Notes: generated from the letters alone by a model not told the origin. A DNA stretch of 64,000 bases from SAR92 clade bacterium H921 (GCA_025153755.1 JAOALD010000002.1:496001-560000), one strand, 5' to 3'. Counted from the first letter of the stretch, positions 10,410 through 20,564 are shown. Numbers and translations: made by a program.

Positions 10410-10465
10410 ATGCTAAGTCTCCGACCTAGTTGGCCGTTTAACCGATCAGGCACTTAGCATTTTTA
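10410..10465 (+). terminator. Long two-tier hairpin with T run (ispB terminator or small RNA 3' end)
   Basis: ATGCTAAGT (10410-10418) pairs perfectly with ACTTAGCAT (10452-10460), followed by TTTT. Inside is a second imperfect stem, CCTAGTTGG with CCGATCAGG. A TATAGT box at 10395-10400 lies just upstream, so the element could be either the ispB terminator or a very short independent transcript. Confidence 0.5.
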
Positions 10466-10514
10466 AAATAGTCATTATTACTTTTGCCTGTTTAAACTCT
10501 ACGTTTTTGTTTGC

Positions 10515-10520
10515 TAGTAT
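10515..10520 (+). promoter_or_regulatory. Extended -10 promoter candidate for the pnt operon
   Basis: TGCTAGTAT supplies an extended -10 (TAGTAT with TG one base upstream) 47 bp before the pntAA start; the -35 region is poor (TTTAAAC around 10491). Confidence 0.35.
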
Positions 10521-10566
10521 GCCTTACACCATTAAGCTGTCTTTTTCATAAAATTAGGAGAATTGA

Positions 10567-11745
10567 GTGATAATCGGAATTCCTTCGGAAATTAAACCCG
10601 GTGAACAACGAGTCGCCATGTCCCCTGCTAATGTCCAGTCTCTGACCGACAAAAGCGTCAAGGTACTTTTACAAGCCAATGCCGGAAGCGCGGCTGGCTA
10701 TCCAGATGCCGCCTATGTAGCGGCCGGTGCAACCATTACCGCAAACCGCGCAGAAATTTTTGCCAGTGCAGATATTATTTTGCAGGTTCAGTCTTTTGGT
10801 TCCAACAATGAAAACTCCGATGCAGATCTGGCTAGCCTGAAAAAAGGCCAGCTGGTGATAGGTATGATGGACCCCCTCGCTTCCCCTCAGGCTGCCCAAT
10901 CATTAGCTGACAAGGGCGCCACGGCGATAGCGCTGGAGCTGGTTCCGCGTATTAGCCGTGCTCAGAGCATGGATGTTCTTTCGTCCATGGCCACTCTAGC
11001 TGGTTACAAAGCGGTTTTAATGGGCGCCTCTGCCGCGCCCCGTATCTTCCCCATGCTAATGACTGCGGCAGGCACTTTGCAGCCAGCGAGAGTATTAATA
11101 ATGGGGGTGGGCGTAGCAGGTTTACAGGCCTGTGCAACAGCTAAGCGCCTCGGCGCAGTGGTTGAGGCCTATGATGTGAGACCCGCAGCGCGAGAACAGA
11201 TACTCTCTGTTGGCGCTAAGCCAGTTGAACTCGATCTGGATACTGGCGAATCTGAAGGCGCAGGTGGCTACGCCAAAGAGCAGGGCGAAGACTTCTTGCG
11301 CCGTCAAAGAGAATTGATGACCGAGGTTGTCGCTCAGCAAGATATTATTATTACCACAGCTGCCATTCCCGGAGCCAAGTCTCCGATTCTAGTGACCGAA
11401 GATATGGTCAAAGCCATGAAGCCCGGCGCAGTGATTGTGGATCTGGCTGCCGAGCGCGGAGGTAACTGTGATTTGACCGAACAGGGCCAGACAGTGGTTG
11501 TCCATGACGTAACCATTTTAGGGCCTGAAAATGTGCCCTCTGACTTGGCCTATCACGCCAGTCAAATGTACGGTAAAAATATGCAGACATTGCTCGAATT
11601 GATTCTTGATGACGAGGGCAAGCTAAACCTCGACTTCAATGATGAGATCGTCGCTGGTACCGTTGTTGCCCACGATGGCGAGGTGCCACACGCGCATATG
11701 CGTAAATTACTAAACCTACCAGAACTTCAGACGCAAGGAGCATAA
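10567..11745 (+). CDS. pntAA: NAD(P) transhydrogenase subunit alpha part 1 (NAD(H)-binding)
   Basis: 392-residue cytosolic domain I of proton-translocating transhydrogenase, which transfers hydride between NADH and NADP+. It starts with GTG at 10567 behind AGGAG (10556-10560). The N-terminal IPSEIKPGEQRVAMSP block and the nucleotide-binding GVGVAGLQA segment are typical. Unlike E. coli, the alpha polypeptide is split: this gene stops before the membrane part, which is encoded separately three bases later. The three-gene form is known in many alpha- and gammaproteobacteria. Confidence 0.96.
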   Translation: MIIGIPSEIKPGEQRVAMSPANVQSLTDKSVKVLLQANAGSAAGYPDAAYVAAGATITANRAEIFASADIILQVQSFGSNNENSDADLASLKKGQLVIGMMDPLASPQAAQSLADKGATAIALELVPRISRAQSMDVLSSMATLAGYKAVLMGASAAPRIFPMLMTAAGTLQPARVLIMGVGVAGLQACATAKRLGAVVEAYDVRPAAREQILSVGAKPVELDLDTGESEGAGGYAKEQGEDFLRRQRELMTEVVAQQDIIITTAAIPGAKSPILVTEDMVKAMKPGAVIVDLAAERGGNCDLTEQGQTVVVHDVTILGPENVPSDLAYHASQMYGKNMQTLLELILDDEGKLNLDFNDEIVAGTVVAHDGEVPHAHMRKLLNLPELQTQGA

Positions 11746-11747
11746 GC

Positions 11748-12029
11748 ATGGAAATTTTGATTCTACTACTGGCACTATTTGTGCTGTCGTTATTTCTCGG
11801 TGTTGAACTTATTACCAAGGTTCCACCAACCCTGCATACGCCATTGATGTCTGGTACTAATGCAGTGTCTGGTATTACGCTGGTCGGTGCGTTACTCGCT
11901 GCGGGTAGCGGTGATTCGCCCATGCTGGTCAATGTTCTAGGCTTTATTGCGGTCACCCTCGCTACCATTAATGTTGTGGGTGGATATCTTGTCACTAATC
12001 GCATGCTTGCCATGTTTAAGAGGAAGTAA
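11748..12029 (+). CDS. pntAB: NAD(P) transhydrogenase subunit alpha part 2 (membrane)
   Basis: 93 residues with three hydrophobic helices (about 2-20, 36-53 and 58-80). It carries the KVPPTLHTPLMSGTNAVSG segment characteristic of the alpha membrane domain. It forms the proton channel together with the PntB membrane domain. Spacing is two bases from pntAA and three to pntB, so the three are translated as one operon. Confidence 0.96.
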   Translation: MEILILLLALFVLSLFLGVELITKVPPTLHTPLMSGTNAVSGITLVGALLAAGSGDSPMLVNVLGFIAVTLATINVVGGYLVTNRMLAMFKRK

Positions 12030-12032
12030 GCG

Positions 12033-13478
12033 ATGAGCCCTAATCTTATTAACTTTATTTATTTGGTCGCCGGCGTTCTATTTATACTTGGTATCAAAGG
12101 TCTAACCAAGCCAAAAACAGCAGTGCGCGGCAATCTGTTGTCGGCGCTGGGTATGTTGTTGGCAGTTTCGGTGACGCTGATCACCATCAACGACGTTGAC
12201 TATCGCTATATCGTGGCTGGCGTCGTGGTTGGCTCTCTAGTGGGCAGTGTTATGGCACTGCGTATCCAGATGACCTCAATGCCCCAGATGGTGGCCTTGC
12301 TCAATGGCTTTGGTGGTGGTGCTTCACTGACTATCGCGCTGGCGGAGTACTTCAGTAAGCTGGGTGTAGCGCCTAATTCAATGGCAGAAATGTTGGTACC
12401 AGTCGTTGTCGACAGTAGTGTTTTCGGTGTTGGTGCAGAGGGTACATTTGCACTGATTGCGATTGGCCTTACCGTAATGATTGGTGCGCTAACATTGACC
12501 GGTAGTTTTATTGCTTTTGCCAAGTTGCAAGAGTTGATGAAAAAGAGCTACGGACTGCCTGGCGGCCCCACAGGCAATGCTATTTTGGTAATAGCTGCTC
12601 TGGCTGCAGTCGTCTTTGTCGCTATGGATCCAGGCAATATGGTTGCCATGATGGCAATTGTCGGCTTGGCGTTGCTGTTAGGTCTTTTCTTGGTGATGCC
12701 CATTGGTGGTGCCGATATGCCAGTGGTCATTGCATTGCTAAATTCCTATTCGGGTATAGCAGCGGCACTGGCCGGCTTCATTTTAGGTAATACTGTATTG
12801 ATTATTGCTGGGTCACTAGTGGGTACCTCTGGTCTAATTCTTACCCAGATTATGTGTGTGGCCATGAACCGATCTCTGGCTAATGTTTTGTTTGGTAAAA
12901 TGGCAGCCGGCGGCGAAACCGTTGACGCCGACGAAGTCTATGCGGGTAAAGTTAAGAGCGCGCAACCAGATGAAGTAGCGTTAATGTTAGAGATTGCTCA
13001 GCGCGTTGTGATTGTGCCCGGCTATGGTATGGCCATGGCTCAGGCTCAGCATGCAGTTCGTGAGCTGGCCGACGCTATGGAAGCCAAGGGTGTAGAGGTG
13101 GAATATGGTATTCATCCGGTCGCTGGTCGTATGCCAGGGCACATGAATGTTCTACTCGCCGAAGCAGAAGTGCCCTATGACAAGTTAGTCGAGATGGATA
13201 GAATCAATCCGACATTTGAAGATACGGACGTGGTAATTATCATTGGCGCCAATGATGTGACAAACCCCATGGCCCGAGAGTCTGAGGGAAGCCCAATTTA
13301 CGGTATGCCAATTCTTAATGTTGACAAGGCCAAAAATGTGATCGTTATCAAACGTTCATTGAGCCCAGGCTTTGCGGGGTTACCCAACCCATTATTTGCT
13401 ATGGATCACACTCTAATGGTTTATGGGGATGGTAAGAAAGCGGTTGTAGAAATGACCACTGCTCTCAGTCAAGCCTAG
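12033..13478 (+). CDS. pntB: NAD(P) transhydrogenase subunit beta
   Basis: 481 residues. The first 290 or so form the membrane domain (eight to nine helices). The C-terminal third is the NADP(H)-binding domain III, with VPGYGMAMAQAQ, HPVAGRMPGHMNVLLAEA and IIIGANDVTNP. It uses the proton gradient to drive NADPH formation. Last gene of the operon, followed by a strong terminator. Confidence 0.97.
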   Translation: MSPNLINFIYLVAGVLFILGIKGLTKPKTAVRGNLLSALGMLLAVSVTLITINDVDYRYIVAGVVVGSLVGSVMALRIQMTSMPQMVALLNGFGGGASLTIALAEYFSKLGVAPNSMAEMLVPVVVDSSVFGVGAEGTFALIAIGLTVMIGALTLTGSFIAFAKLQELMKKSYGLPGGPTGNAILVIAALAAVVFVAMDPGNMVAMMAIVGLALLLGLFLVMPIGGADMPVVIALLNSYSGIAAALAGFILGNTVLIIAGSLVGTSGLILTQIMCVAMNRSLANVLFGKMAAGGETVDADEVYAGKVKSAQPDEVALMLEIAQRVVIVPGYGMAMAQAQHAVRELADAMEAKGVEVEYGIHPVAGRMPGHMNVLLAEAEVPYDKLVEMDRINPTFEDTDVVIIIGANDVTNPMARESEGSPIYGMPILNVDKAKNVIVIKRSLSPGFAGLPNPLFAMDHTLMVYGDGKKAVVEMTTALSQA

Positions 13479-13503
13479 CACTCCAAAGTATGGAATGTTC
13501 GAA

Positions 13504-13530
13504 AGCCCCGCCATTTGGTGGGGCTTTTTT
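13504..13530 (+). terminator. Intrinsic terminator of the pnt operon
   Basis: AGCCCCGCCA (13504-13513) pairs with TGGTGGGGCT (13516-13525), one G-T pair and a two-base loop, followed by six T. Confidence 0.92.
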
Positions 13531-13661
13531 GTGCCCTATGATTCGCAACTCTGATCACAGACAAGATCTGCTTGGTATGATGTGACATTATTCAGTAACG
13601 GGATAGGGCAACGCATATCAACAACGCTCCTGTGTCTATAACAACCCGTTAACTCCAACCA

Positions 13662-13689
13662 TTGAAAACTGTCTAAGCCGTCCCCAACT
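13662..13689 (+). promoter_or_regulatory. Heat-shock (sigma-32-like) promoter for clpB
   Basis: TTGAAA at 13662-13667, 14 bp spacer, then CCCCAACT at 13682-13689, close to the CTTGAAA-N(11-16)-CCCCATnT consensus of RpoH promoters. It is about 38 bp before the clpB ATG, and clpB is a standard RpoH target. Confidence 0.75.
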
Positions 13690-13726
13690 ATTAGATTAAG
13701 TAACAAAAAATAATTAGAGAGTAATT

Positions 13727-16294
13727 ATGCGCATAGATAAACTAACCAATCAGCTGCAAACCGCGCTGGCGGATGCTCAGTCAATTGCTATAGGCAATGA
13801 TCATTCGGCCATTGAACCCTTACATCTTTTGTTAGCATTATTAAATCAGCAGGGTGGCAGCATTCGTCCAATTCTCAACCGTGCCGGTTTTGATGTGGTG
13901 GGTCTGCAGGAAGCTCTAAATCGACAGATAGCTGAAGTGCCAAAAATAAGCGTTCCCTCGGGTGAGGCAAACCTTTCTCAGGACCTTGGCCGCTTGATGA
14001 ATATGGCTGATCGGGCTGCGCAGCAAAAAGGCGACGAGTATATCTCCAGTGAAATGCTGTTGATGGCGGCTTTGGAAGATAGGGGCATAACGGGCAGAAC
14101 CCTGGCCAAATTTGGTGATACTGGAAAAGCAAAAACTGCCATTGAGTTGGTTCGTGGTGGTGATAACGTCAATGACCCGGATGCAGAGACTCAGCGAGAA
14201 GCGCTAGATAAATATACCATAGACCTCACCGAACGTGCCGAGGCTGGAAAACTGGATCCTGTCATTGGTCGCGATGACGAGATTCGCCGCACAATCCAGG
14301 TATTACAGCGCCGCACCAAAAATAATCCAGTGCTGATTGGTGAACCTGGCGTGGGTAAAACAGCCATAGTCGAGGGGCTGGCTCAACGCATAATTAATGG
14401 TGAGGTTCCTGAAGGGCTAAAGAGTAAGCGGGTTTTGACGCTAGATCTGGGCTCGCTACTGGCCGGCGCCAAATTTCGCGGCGATTTTGAAGAGCGCTTG
14501 AAAGCAGTACTAAAAGATTTGTCCAAACAGGAGGGGCAGATTATTTTATTTATCGATGAGATTCATACCATGGTCGGCGCAGGTAAGGCAGAGGGGGCAA
14601 TGGATGCAGGCAACATGCTGAAGCCAGCGCTGGCTCGGGGTGAACTTCACTGTGTGGGTGCCACAACATTAGACGAGTATCGCAAATTTATTGAAAAAGA
14701 TGCCGCACTGGAGCGGCGTTTCCAGAAAGTATTGGTTGAAGAACCCAATGAAGAGGACACCGTGGCCATACTGCGGGGTCTAAAGGAACGCTATGAGGTG
14801 CATCATGGTGTAGAGATTACAGATAGCGCCATCGTGGCGGCAGCAAAACTCTCTCAGCGTTACATCACTGACCGACAATTGCCAGATAAAGCCATTGATC
14901 TGATCGACGAAGCGGGTAGCCGTATTCGTATGGAAATTGATTCTAAGCCAGAGGAGATGGATCGATTGGAACGCCGTCTTGTGCAGCTCAAGATTGAACG
15001 GGCAGCAGTAAATAAAGATAAAGATGCCGCCGCGCGCAAGCGCCAGCAGAAACTCGAAGATGATATTGCTGAATTGAGTAAAGAGTACGCTGACCTTGAA
15101 GAAATTTGGAAAGCCGAAAAAGCCTCTATGCAAGGTGCTACTCATATAAAGTCGGAACTAGAGCAGGCTAAAGCCAAATTGGAAGCCGCCCATCGTTCGG
15201 GCGACTTAGAAAAAATGGCGCAGATCCAATATAGTATTATTCCTGAATTAGAAAAGCAGCTAGACAGTGCCAGCAACGAAGTGCAGGCAGAGAAGCGCCT
15301 GCTTAGAAATAAGGTCACCGAGGAGGAGATAGGTGAAGTGGTAGCCAAGTGGACCGGCATACCAGTGTCTAAAATGCTCGAGGGTGAGCGCGCTAAATTA
15401 CTGCGTATGGAAGATTCACTTCACCAGCGTGTCATGGGCCAAAGTGAGGCTGTAATTGCAGTGTCAAATGCAGTGCGCCGTTCACGGGCAGGTCTAGCAG
15501 ACCCCAACCGACCCAATGGCTCTTTTTTATTTTTAGGGCCAACAGGGGTAGGTAAAACCGAACTGTGCAAATCCCTCGCTGAGTTTTTATTCGACAATGA
15601 GGATGCCATGGTGCGCATTGATATGTCCGAATTTATGGAAAAGCACTCAGTCGCACGATTAATAGGAGCGCCTCCAGGCTATGTAGGCTACGAGGAGGGG
15701 GGTTATCTCACCGAGGCTGTGCGCCGCCGACCCTACTCGGTGCTTCTCCTAGACGAGGTCGAAAAGGCCCACGCTGATGTGTTTAACATTTTACTGCAGG
15801 TACTAGAGGATGGTCGCCTAACCGATGGTCAGGGCCGCACAGTTGATTTTAAAAATACCGTAATTGTGATGACCTCTAACTTGGGGTCGGATATTGTGCA
15901 ACTGCTATCTGGTGAGGAGAACTACGACGTTATGAAGTCAGCGGTTATGGATGTGGTGAGCGGGCATTTCCGTCCCGAATTCATCAACCGCGTCGACGAG
16001 TCTGTGGTTTTTCATCCACTGGCTAAGGATGAGTTACAGGGTATTGCCAATGTTCAAATTGAACTGCTCAATAAGCGGCTGGGGGAGCACAGTCTAAAGC
16101 TACAGATAGATGAGCTAGTGCTAGACAAGCTTCTAGATGCAGGTTTTGACCCTGTTTATGGCGCCAGACCTTTAAAGCGTGTGATTCAGCAGCTGATTGA
16201 AAATCCATTGGCTGAAAGTATTTTAGCGGGGCAGTTTGCTCCTGAGTCTGAAATTACCGGTAGCCTCAAAGAGGGCAAGATAGTATTTTCTTAG
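13727..16294 (+). CDS. clpB: ATP-dependent disaggregase ClpB
   Basis: 855 residues, full length. Hexameric Hsp100 chaperone that, with DnaK, extracts polypeptides from aggregates. Order: N-terminal Clp_N repeats (1-145), AAA+ ring 1 with Walker [10 protein letters not shown] (205-212), the long coiled-coil middle domain (about 410-525), AAA+ ring 2 with Walker [10 protein letters not shown] (about 604-612), and the C-terminal domain with YGARPLKR. No ClpP-binding loop is expected in ClpB. The stop TAG overlaps, by four bases, the end of an opposing open frame described separately at 16291. Confidence 0.98.
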   Translation: MRIDKLTNQLQTALADAQSIAIGNDHSAIEPLHLLLALLNQQGGSIRPILNRAGFDVVGLQEALNRQIAEVPKISVPSGEANLSQDLGRLMNMADRAAQQKGDEYISSEMLLMAALEDRGITGRTLAKFGDTGKAKTAIELVRGGDNVNDPDAETQREALDKYTIDLTERAEAGKLDPVIGRDDEIRRTIQVLQRRTKNNPVLIGEPGVGKTAIVEGLAQRIINGEVPEGLKSKRVLTLDLGSLLAGAKFRGDFEERLKAVLKDLSKQEGQIILFIDEIHTMVGAGKAEGAMDAGNMLKPALARGELHCVGATTLDEYRKFIEKDAALERRFQKVLVEEPNEEDTVAILRGLKERYEVHHGVEITDSAIVAAAKLSQRYITDRQLPDKAIDLIDEAGSRIRMEIDSKPEEMDRLERRLVQLKIERAAVNKDKDAAARKRQQKLEDDIAELSKEYADLEEIWKAEKASMQGATHIKSELEQAKAKLEAAHRSGDLEKMAQIQYSIIPELEKQLDSASNEVQAEKRLLRNKVTEEEIGEVVAKWTGIPVSKMLEGERAKLLRMEDSLHQRVMGQSEAVIAVSNAVRRSRAGLADPNRPNGSFLFLGPTGVGKTELCKSLAEFLFDNEDAMVRIDMSEFMEKHSVARLIGAPPGYVGYEEGGYLTEAVRRRPYSVLLLDEVEKAHADVFNILLQVLEDGRLTDGQGRTVDFKNTVIVMTSNLGSDIVQLLSGEENYDVMKSAVMDVVSGHFRPEFINRVDESVVFHPLAKDELQGIANVQIELLNKRLGEHSLKLQIDELVLDKLLDAGFDPVYGARPLKRVIQQLIENPLAESILAGQFAPESEITGSLKEGKIVFS

Positions 16295-16455
16295 CCGTTA
16301 AAGCGCTCATCTGGGTGGTATAAGCCGCCCAATTGAGGCCTTTTCGGTGCCCCAGTTGAGCCTGTCAGGTAACCATTAGATGCCTCACTGGATTTAGGGC
16401 TGTAGTGAACATAGTTGGGTAATAATAGCGTATTGGGTACGGGCTTGATGACTGC
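16291..16455 (-). other. In-frame open extension behind the LuxR-type gene
   Basis: Directly after the TAA of the LuxR-type gene (16458-16456), the same reading frame stays open for 54 codons and ends in TAA at 16293-16291, overlapping the clpB stop by the four bases TTAG. The predicted peptide is Pro/Gly/Ser-rich, with pieces such as LLLPNYVHYSP and [18 protein letters not shown]. It contains no internal ATG or GTG, so it would not be an independent gene. Either it is the former C-terminus cut off by a nonsense mutation, a readthrough tail, or chance. Confidence 0.4.
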
Positions 16456-17283
16456 TTATAAATATCCAACTAGCGGGTCACCACCTGAATAGCTTGTCAG
16501 GCTTGCCAGTGAATCGATAAACAAATAAAACAGCTCCGCCTGAGAAGATACGTCGAGTTTTGCATAGCTGTTTTTGCGATGTAGTTTCACAGTCTCTGGC
16601 GAAATTCTCAGTCGCTCAGCAATTGATTTGGTCGAGTGGCCATGCAAAAACAACTGTACTACCTGACTTTCTCTATCGGTTAAATATGCGGTACCAAAAT
16701 ATTTTAGTGCGCTGTCAAGCTGACCTGGTAATTGATTTTCATGGTTGGTATTGTCCTTTACTTCGCTGTCCCACTGCTGTTTGCAAATTTCTTCAATCAC
16801 ATCATTTATATCATGCAGTATGCTTATTTGGGTACGATTGAAACGCTGAGTTGAGTTATCTCGCCCCAGTGAAATATTGATAAAATCAGTCGGCGATAAA
16901 TGGACGATATAACCCACTTCATCGTTAATCTCGGTATATTTGAAGTAGGTGCGATAGTACTCAGTTTTTTCGAAGTCCTCTGGAGCTAGATCGCTTAAAC
17001 GATGAAAACCTGAGACCTGTTGATCAGTTGCTGCGCGGTAGAAAGGATCGAGTACAAAGGCACTATTTACAAAGCCATCGATCTGGGTTTTACGCTCTAG
17101 AGTAGGTATATCGTTATAGTAAACAGCCACGGAGGCGTTACGACGATAATGCAGTATCACTGCATTATCGAAAGGCACCAAGCTCTTGAGCATGCTGATT
17201 AGAAGGGATGGCAGCCGATCGCTACCAATTTCAGGCATTATCGCCGCTAGGTTTTGGCTAAAGTCTAAAAGATGACTGGTCAT
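16456..17283 (-). CDS. LuxR-type transcriptional regulator
   Basis: 275 residues. Residues 1-190 are a divergent N-terminal sensory region without a recognised domain. The GerE/LuxR helix-turn-helix is at about 200-258, with LTDRESQVVQLFLHG, SIAERLRISPETVKLH and the usual Lys-rich end. The N-terminal region lacks the conserved Trp/Tyr/Asp set of acyl-homoserine-lactone receptors, as far as I can judge. It begins 16 bases after the hypothetical gene at 17300-17776, so the two are probably co-transcribed. The frame remains open past the stop, so the natural C-terminus may be longer. Confidence 0.85.
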   Translation of the reverse strand: MTSHLLDFSQNLAAIMPEIGSDRLPSLLISMLKSLVPFDNAVILHYRRNASVAVYYNDIPTLERKTQIDGFVNSAFVLDPFYRAATDQQVSGFHRLSDLAPEDFEKTEYYRTYFKYTEINDEVGYIVHLSPTDFINISLGRDNSTQRFNRTQISILHDINDVIEEICKQQWDSEVKDNTNHENQLPGQLDSALKYFGTAYLTDRESQVVQLFLHGHSTKSIAERLRISPETVKLHRKNSYAKLDVSSQAELFYLFIDSLASLTSYSGGDPLVGYL

Positions 17284-17299
17284 CTAAAGCACCGTTACT

Positions 17300-17776
17300 C
17301 TATGCCTGAAATTGCTCAGGATTCATAAACATCAGGCGCACTACCAGGCAATCGTCCATCGGTTCAACTGACATCATTAACACATTGAGGTCGTCACCAA
17401 TTTGAACGCCACTGGGCAGATTAAATAAAATACCGCCATTTGCTTCATTGGTTAATGTGCGTAGCTCTTTTAGCTCTTTGTCTTTGCGTACCTCGGTCTC
17501 AAATTTCTGCAATAGACTTTTGAGCGAAATCTCAAAGTTTGGATAGTTAAATTTACCGCGATATTCGCTGCGTTCTAACTCCAACTTGATAGGGATAGTT
17601 GCGCCACTTTGTTCTGCCTTAAGCTCTCCTGCGCGAACTCGTGTGCCTGTTTTTAGCTCTTTAAACAATTTCTTTGCCTCTTCTGGTTTTTGCTGGATAA
17701 ATCCGGCCACCAAAAGATTAGAGCCCAAGTTAAATAATTTACGCGAATCAATATTAATCGTTTGTTGTTCAGTCAT
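17300..17776 (-). CDS. Conserved hypothetical protein
   Basis: 158-residue soluble protein, mixed charge, no signal peptide or membrane segment. I chose the ATG at 17776 (MTEQQTINID); an adjacent in-frame GTG at 17779 is the alternative. The N-terminal LFNLGSNLLVAGFIQQKPEE and C-terminal CLVVRLMFMNPEQF blocks look like a family I associate with hypothetical proteins of marine gammaproteobacteria and pseudomonads, but I cannot name a domain. A middle Lys/Glu-rich helix (about 95-115) separates two beta-rich parts. It lies upstream of the LuxR-type gene in one transcription unit; a regulatory link is possible but unproven. Confidence 0.7.
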   Translation of the reverse strand: MTEQQTINIDSRKLFNLGSNLLVAGFIQQKPEEAKKLFKELKTGTRVRAGELKAEQSGATIPIKLELERSEYRGKFNYPNFEISLKSLLQKFETEVRKDKELKELRTLTNEANGGILFNLPSGVQIGDDLNVLMMSVEPMDDCLVVRLMFMNPEQFQA

Positions 17777-18063
17777 CACTTTTCACATCACCCAAAATAG
17801 ACCCCGACTTTACCGGAATCCCCCTGTAAATGTAATAGCTCTAGACTGTTTTGTTGATGGAGTAGGTCGGTTATAGCCATACTGGGGTCGTTTTTGACGA
17901 GGCTATCAGCAGTGCCAGTCAAATACTATGCAGGCCTGCCAAAGCGACTAGTTTTTACTGTCCATCAGATGTGTCCGTGAGTTGTATACTCTGTCATCTG
18001 TGCCTAAGTTTTTTGTCTGGGCTGCGTCGCTACTAAATACTATTTAAGAGACTATAAGTAACC
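17777..18063. other. Gene-poor divergent region upstream of sdaA
   Basis: About 287 bases between two divergent units. I see a weak CAGATG...CATCTG inverted repeat (17966-18000) with a TATACT word inside it, and a T-rich stretch after it, but no convincing riboswitch, RNA gene or small ORF. Confidence 0.4.
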
Positions 18064-19464
18064 ATGGCTATAAGTGCATTCGATTTATTTAAGGTGGGCA
18101 TCGGACCATCTAGCTCTCATACAGTGGGGCCAATGCTGGCGGCCAACCAATTTTCCGGTAGCCTGCAGTCATCGGGCCTATTGCTTCAGGTGAGTCGAAT
18201 CAAGGCTGAGATGTTTGGTTCGCTGGGCGCCACCGGTAAGGGTCATGGTACACCTAAGGCCGTTTTGTTGGGGCTCGAAGGTGAGTTACCTGAATTAGTT
18301 GATGTGTCGTCTATACCTGGTCGCGTGGCAGCCATACGGGATAAGCGTCGTTTGGCACTTTGCGGTAGTCACATTATTGAATATAACGAAAACAAGGATT
18401 TGTTTTTGCACCGTCGCAAAGTATTGCCTTTTCACTCCAACGGCATGATTTTTACAGCGTTTGACAGTCACGGGCATGTGCTCAGTAAGCGAACCTTTTA
18501 TTCTGTGGGCGGTGGTTTTGTGATCGACGAGTCGGCAGCGGACGCGGACTGTGTTATTGAAGATAGTCGCACCCTACCATATCCCTTCGAGTCTGCATCT
18601 GAGTTATTGGCTCTTTGTGAGCAACACAGCCTCAGTATTTCCGATCTGATGCTTGAAAATGAAACTGCTTGGCGACCAGAGCGCGAAACTCGCGATGGCC
18701 TTTTGAATCTTTGGCATGTAATGCAGACCTGCGTGAACAATGGTATTGCCAATAGTGGTATCTTGCCCGGAGGGCTCAATGTGCCGCGTCGAGCTAGAGA
18801 GTTGCATAGTCAATTGTTGAGCAAGCCCGAGGCATCGCTGTCAGATCCGCTCTCTGTATTAGACTGGGTAACTCTTTATGCCCTAGCTGTAAATGAAGAG
18901 AATGCCGCAGGTGGCAGGATAGTTACGGCACCGACTAACGGTGCGGCGGGTATTATTCCAGCGGTGATGCATTACTTTATGCGTTTTATACCAATGGCCT
19001 CTGACGAAGCCGTGGTCAGATTTTTATTAACTGCCTCGGCGATTGGCATCCTGTATAAAAAGAACGCGTCCATAAGTGGTGCTGAAGTCGGTTGCCAGGG
19101 TGAGGTGGGTTCAGCTTGCTCCATGGCCGCTGGAGCATTAGCCGAAGCTTTGGGTGGCACACCGGCTCAGGTTGAAAACGCTGCTGAAATTGCTATGGAA
19201 CACAATCTAGGACTCACCTGCGATCCCATAGGTGGCTTGGTGCAGGTACCCTGTATTGAACGCAATGCTATGGGAGCGGTCAAAGCTATCCATGCGGCAC
19301 GGATGGCTTTGCGAGGAAATGGCCTTCACTTTGTATCCCTAGATAAAGTGATTCAAACCATGCGAAAGACCGGTGAGGATATGCATAGGCACTACAAGGA
19401 AACATCTCGTGGTGGCCTGGCTTCCCATGTGCTAGAAGTGCCGGTTAACATTATTGAATGCTAG
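18064..19464 (+). CDS. sdaA: L-serine ammonia-lyase (iron-sulfur type)
   Basis: 466 residues, single-chain L-serine dehydratase that converts serine to pyruvate and ammonia. It opens with the family signature [16 protein letters not shown]; the C-terminal half holds [32 protein letters not shown] and [19 protein letters not shown]. The cysteines in these last blocks are the candidate ligands of the oxygen-labile 4Fe-4S cluster. It stands alone on its strand and its stop overlaps the purC stop by four bases (CTAG). Confidence 0.96.
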   Translation: MAISAFDLFKVGIGPSSSHTVGPMLAANQFSGSLQSSGLLLQVSRIKAEMFGSLGATGKGHGTPKAVLLGLEGELPELVDVSSIPGRVAAIRDKRRLALCGSHIIEYNENKDLFLHRRKVLPFHSNGMIFTAFDSHGHVLSKRTFYSVGGGFVIDESAADADCVIEDSRTLPYPFESASELLALCEQHSLSISDLMLENETAWRPERETRDGLLNLWHVMQTCVNNGIANSGILPGGLNVPRRARELHSQLLSKPEASLSDPLSVLDWVTLYALAVNEENAAGGRIVTAPTNGAAGIIPAVMHYFMRFIPMASDEAVVRFLLTASAIGILYKKNASISGAEVGCQGEVGSACSMAAGALAEALGGTPAQVENAAEIAMEHNLGLTCDPIGGLVQVPCIERNAMGAVKAIHAARMALRGNGLHFVSLDKVIQTMRKTGEDMHRHYKETSRGGLASHVLEVPVNIIEC

Positions 19465-20564
19465 TCAATCAACCCGTACTTGTCGCCTAGTATCTGGGTA
19501 ATCTCGGCTTTTGGATTGTCAGATATCAGCAGTGGCTCACCCGTGATCTTTTCGGCAAGTTGCACGTAGGTATTGGATACTTCCATAATCACAGCCTCTG
19601 GCAGAGCATTGTCGGCCGCCAGAGCCAGCCGTTCGTGCATGCGGTTTTTATCTAGCAAAATATCTGGATCGGGAAAATGGTTGAGTAGAAGCTGGCGAAA
19701 ACCCTCTTTTGAGTTCTCTACGACTTTCCCCTCTCGGTATGATGGGCCGTCCCAGATGCGCGATGAGTCAGGAGTGCCGACTTCATCCATATAGATTAAC
19801 TTTTCATTGCCCGCTTTGTCAGTGACGTAACCAAACTCAAATTTAGTATCGATAAATATCTGATCGAGTTTTGCTAGCTCGTTACTAATCACCTCAAAGC
19901 CTTCGCTTAAGAGTTTTTCATAGACATCAATATCGGCGAGAGATTTAAACTGAAAACGCTCATAGTTCGCTTCAATATCTCCCCGTGATACGTTCACATC
20001 ATCTACCTCGGGCACTCCGGGAATATTTTTAAGGATTCCTTTGGTAGACGGCGTAATAAGTAATTCGGGTAATGGCTGATCTTTGGCTAAGCCGTCTGGC
20101 AGGCTAATGCCACAGAAGTCACGCTCTCCTTTCGCGTATGAGCGCCACATAGAGCCGGTGATATACTGGCGACAAATTGCTTCAATCATTACCGGCTTAG
20201 CTTTTTGTACTATCCATACCAAGGGGTGCGGTACATCCAAGATATGACTGTCAGCCAGACCCTGCTCACGAAACATCTTAAACCACTGGTTGGAAATTGC
20301 GTTTAATGCCGCTCCTTTGCCTGGCACTCCCTCAATGCCGCCTTCGCCATGCCAAATACATTCAAAGGCCGAAATGCGATCGCTAATAACCATAATTGCC
20401 AGCGGCGAGTCAGGGGCAACATCGTAGTTCTTCTCTGCGATCAGTCGGCGGCTATCCGCTTCGGTGAGCCAGTATACAGAACGCACTTTGCCACTGTGCA
20501 CAGGCGCATCAGTGCGTATAGGAAGATCGTTATTTACGGCCAATACTTTATCGGCAAGACTCAT
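19461..20564 (-). CDS. purC: Phosphoribosylaminoimidazole-succinocarboxamide synthase, long form
   Basis: 367 residues, longer than the roughly 237-residue E. coli enzyme and matching the long bacterial form seen in Vibrio/Shewanella-type organisms. It catalyses the ATP-dependent joining of CAIR and aspartate in purine synthesis. Visible signatures: [10 protein letters not shown] at the ATP site, [29 protein letters not shown], and [15 protein letters not shown]. It shares a 159-bp divergent region with the epimerase-like gene at 20724. Confidence 0.95.
   Translation of the reverse strand: MSLADKVLAVNNDLPIRTDAPVHSGKVRSVYWLTEADSRRLIAEKNYDVAPDSPLAIMVISDRISAFECIWHGEGGIEGVPGKGAALNAISNQWFKMFREQGLADSHILDVPHPLVWIVQKAKPVMIEAICRQYITGSMWRSYAKGERDFCGISLPDGLAKDQPLPELLITPSTKGILKNIPGVPEVDDVNVSRGDIEANYERFQFKSLADIDVYEKLLSEGFEVISNELAKLDQIFIDTKFEFGYVTDKAGNEKLIYMDEVGTPDSSRIWDGPSYREGKVVENSKEGFRQLLLNHFPDPDILLDKNRMHERLALAADNALPEAVIMEVSNTYVQLAEKITGEPLLISDNPKAEITQILGDKYGLID

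Noticed and set aside
16295-16335. Terminator after clpB (TGGGTGG...CCGCCCA stem, 16312-16331)
   Set aside because: Stem is reasonable but no T run follows, and the stretch is open coding frame on the other strand.
17777-18063. Glycine or serine riboswitch before sdaA
   Set aside because: No conserved aptamer helices; only a weak 6-bp inverted repeat with a long loop.
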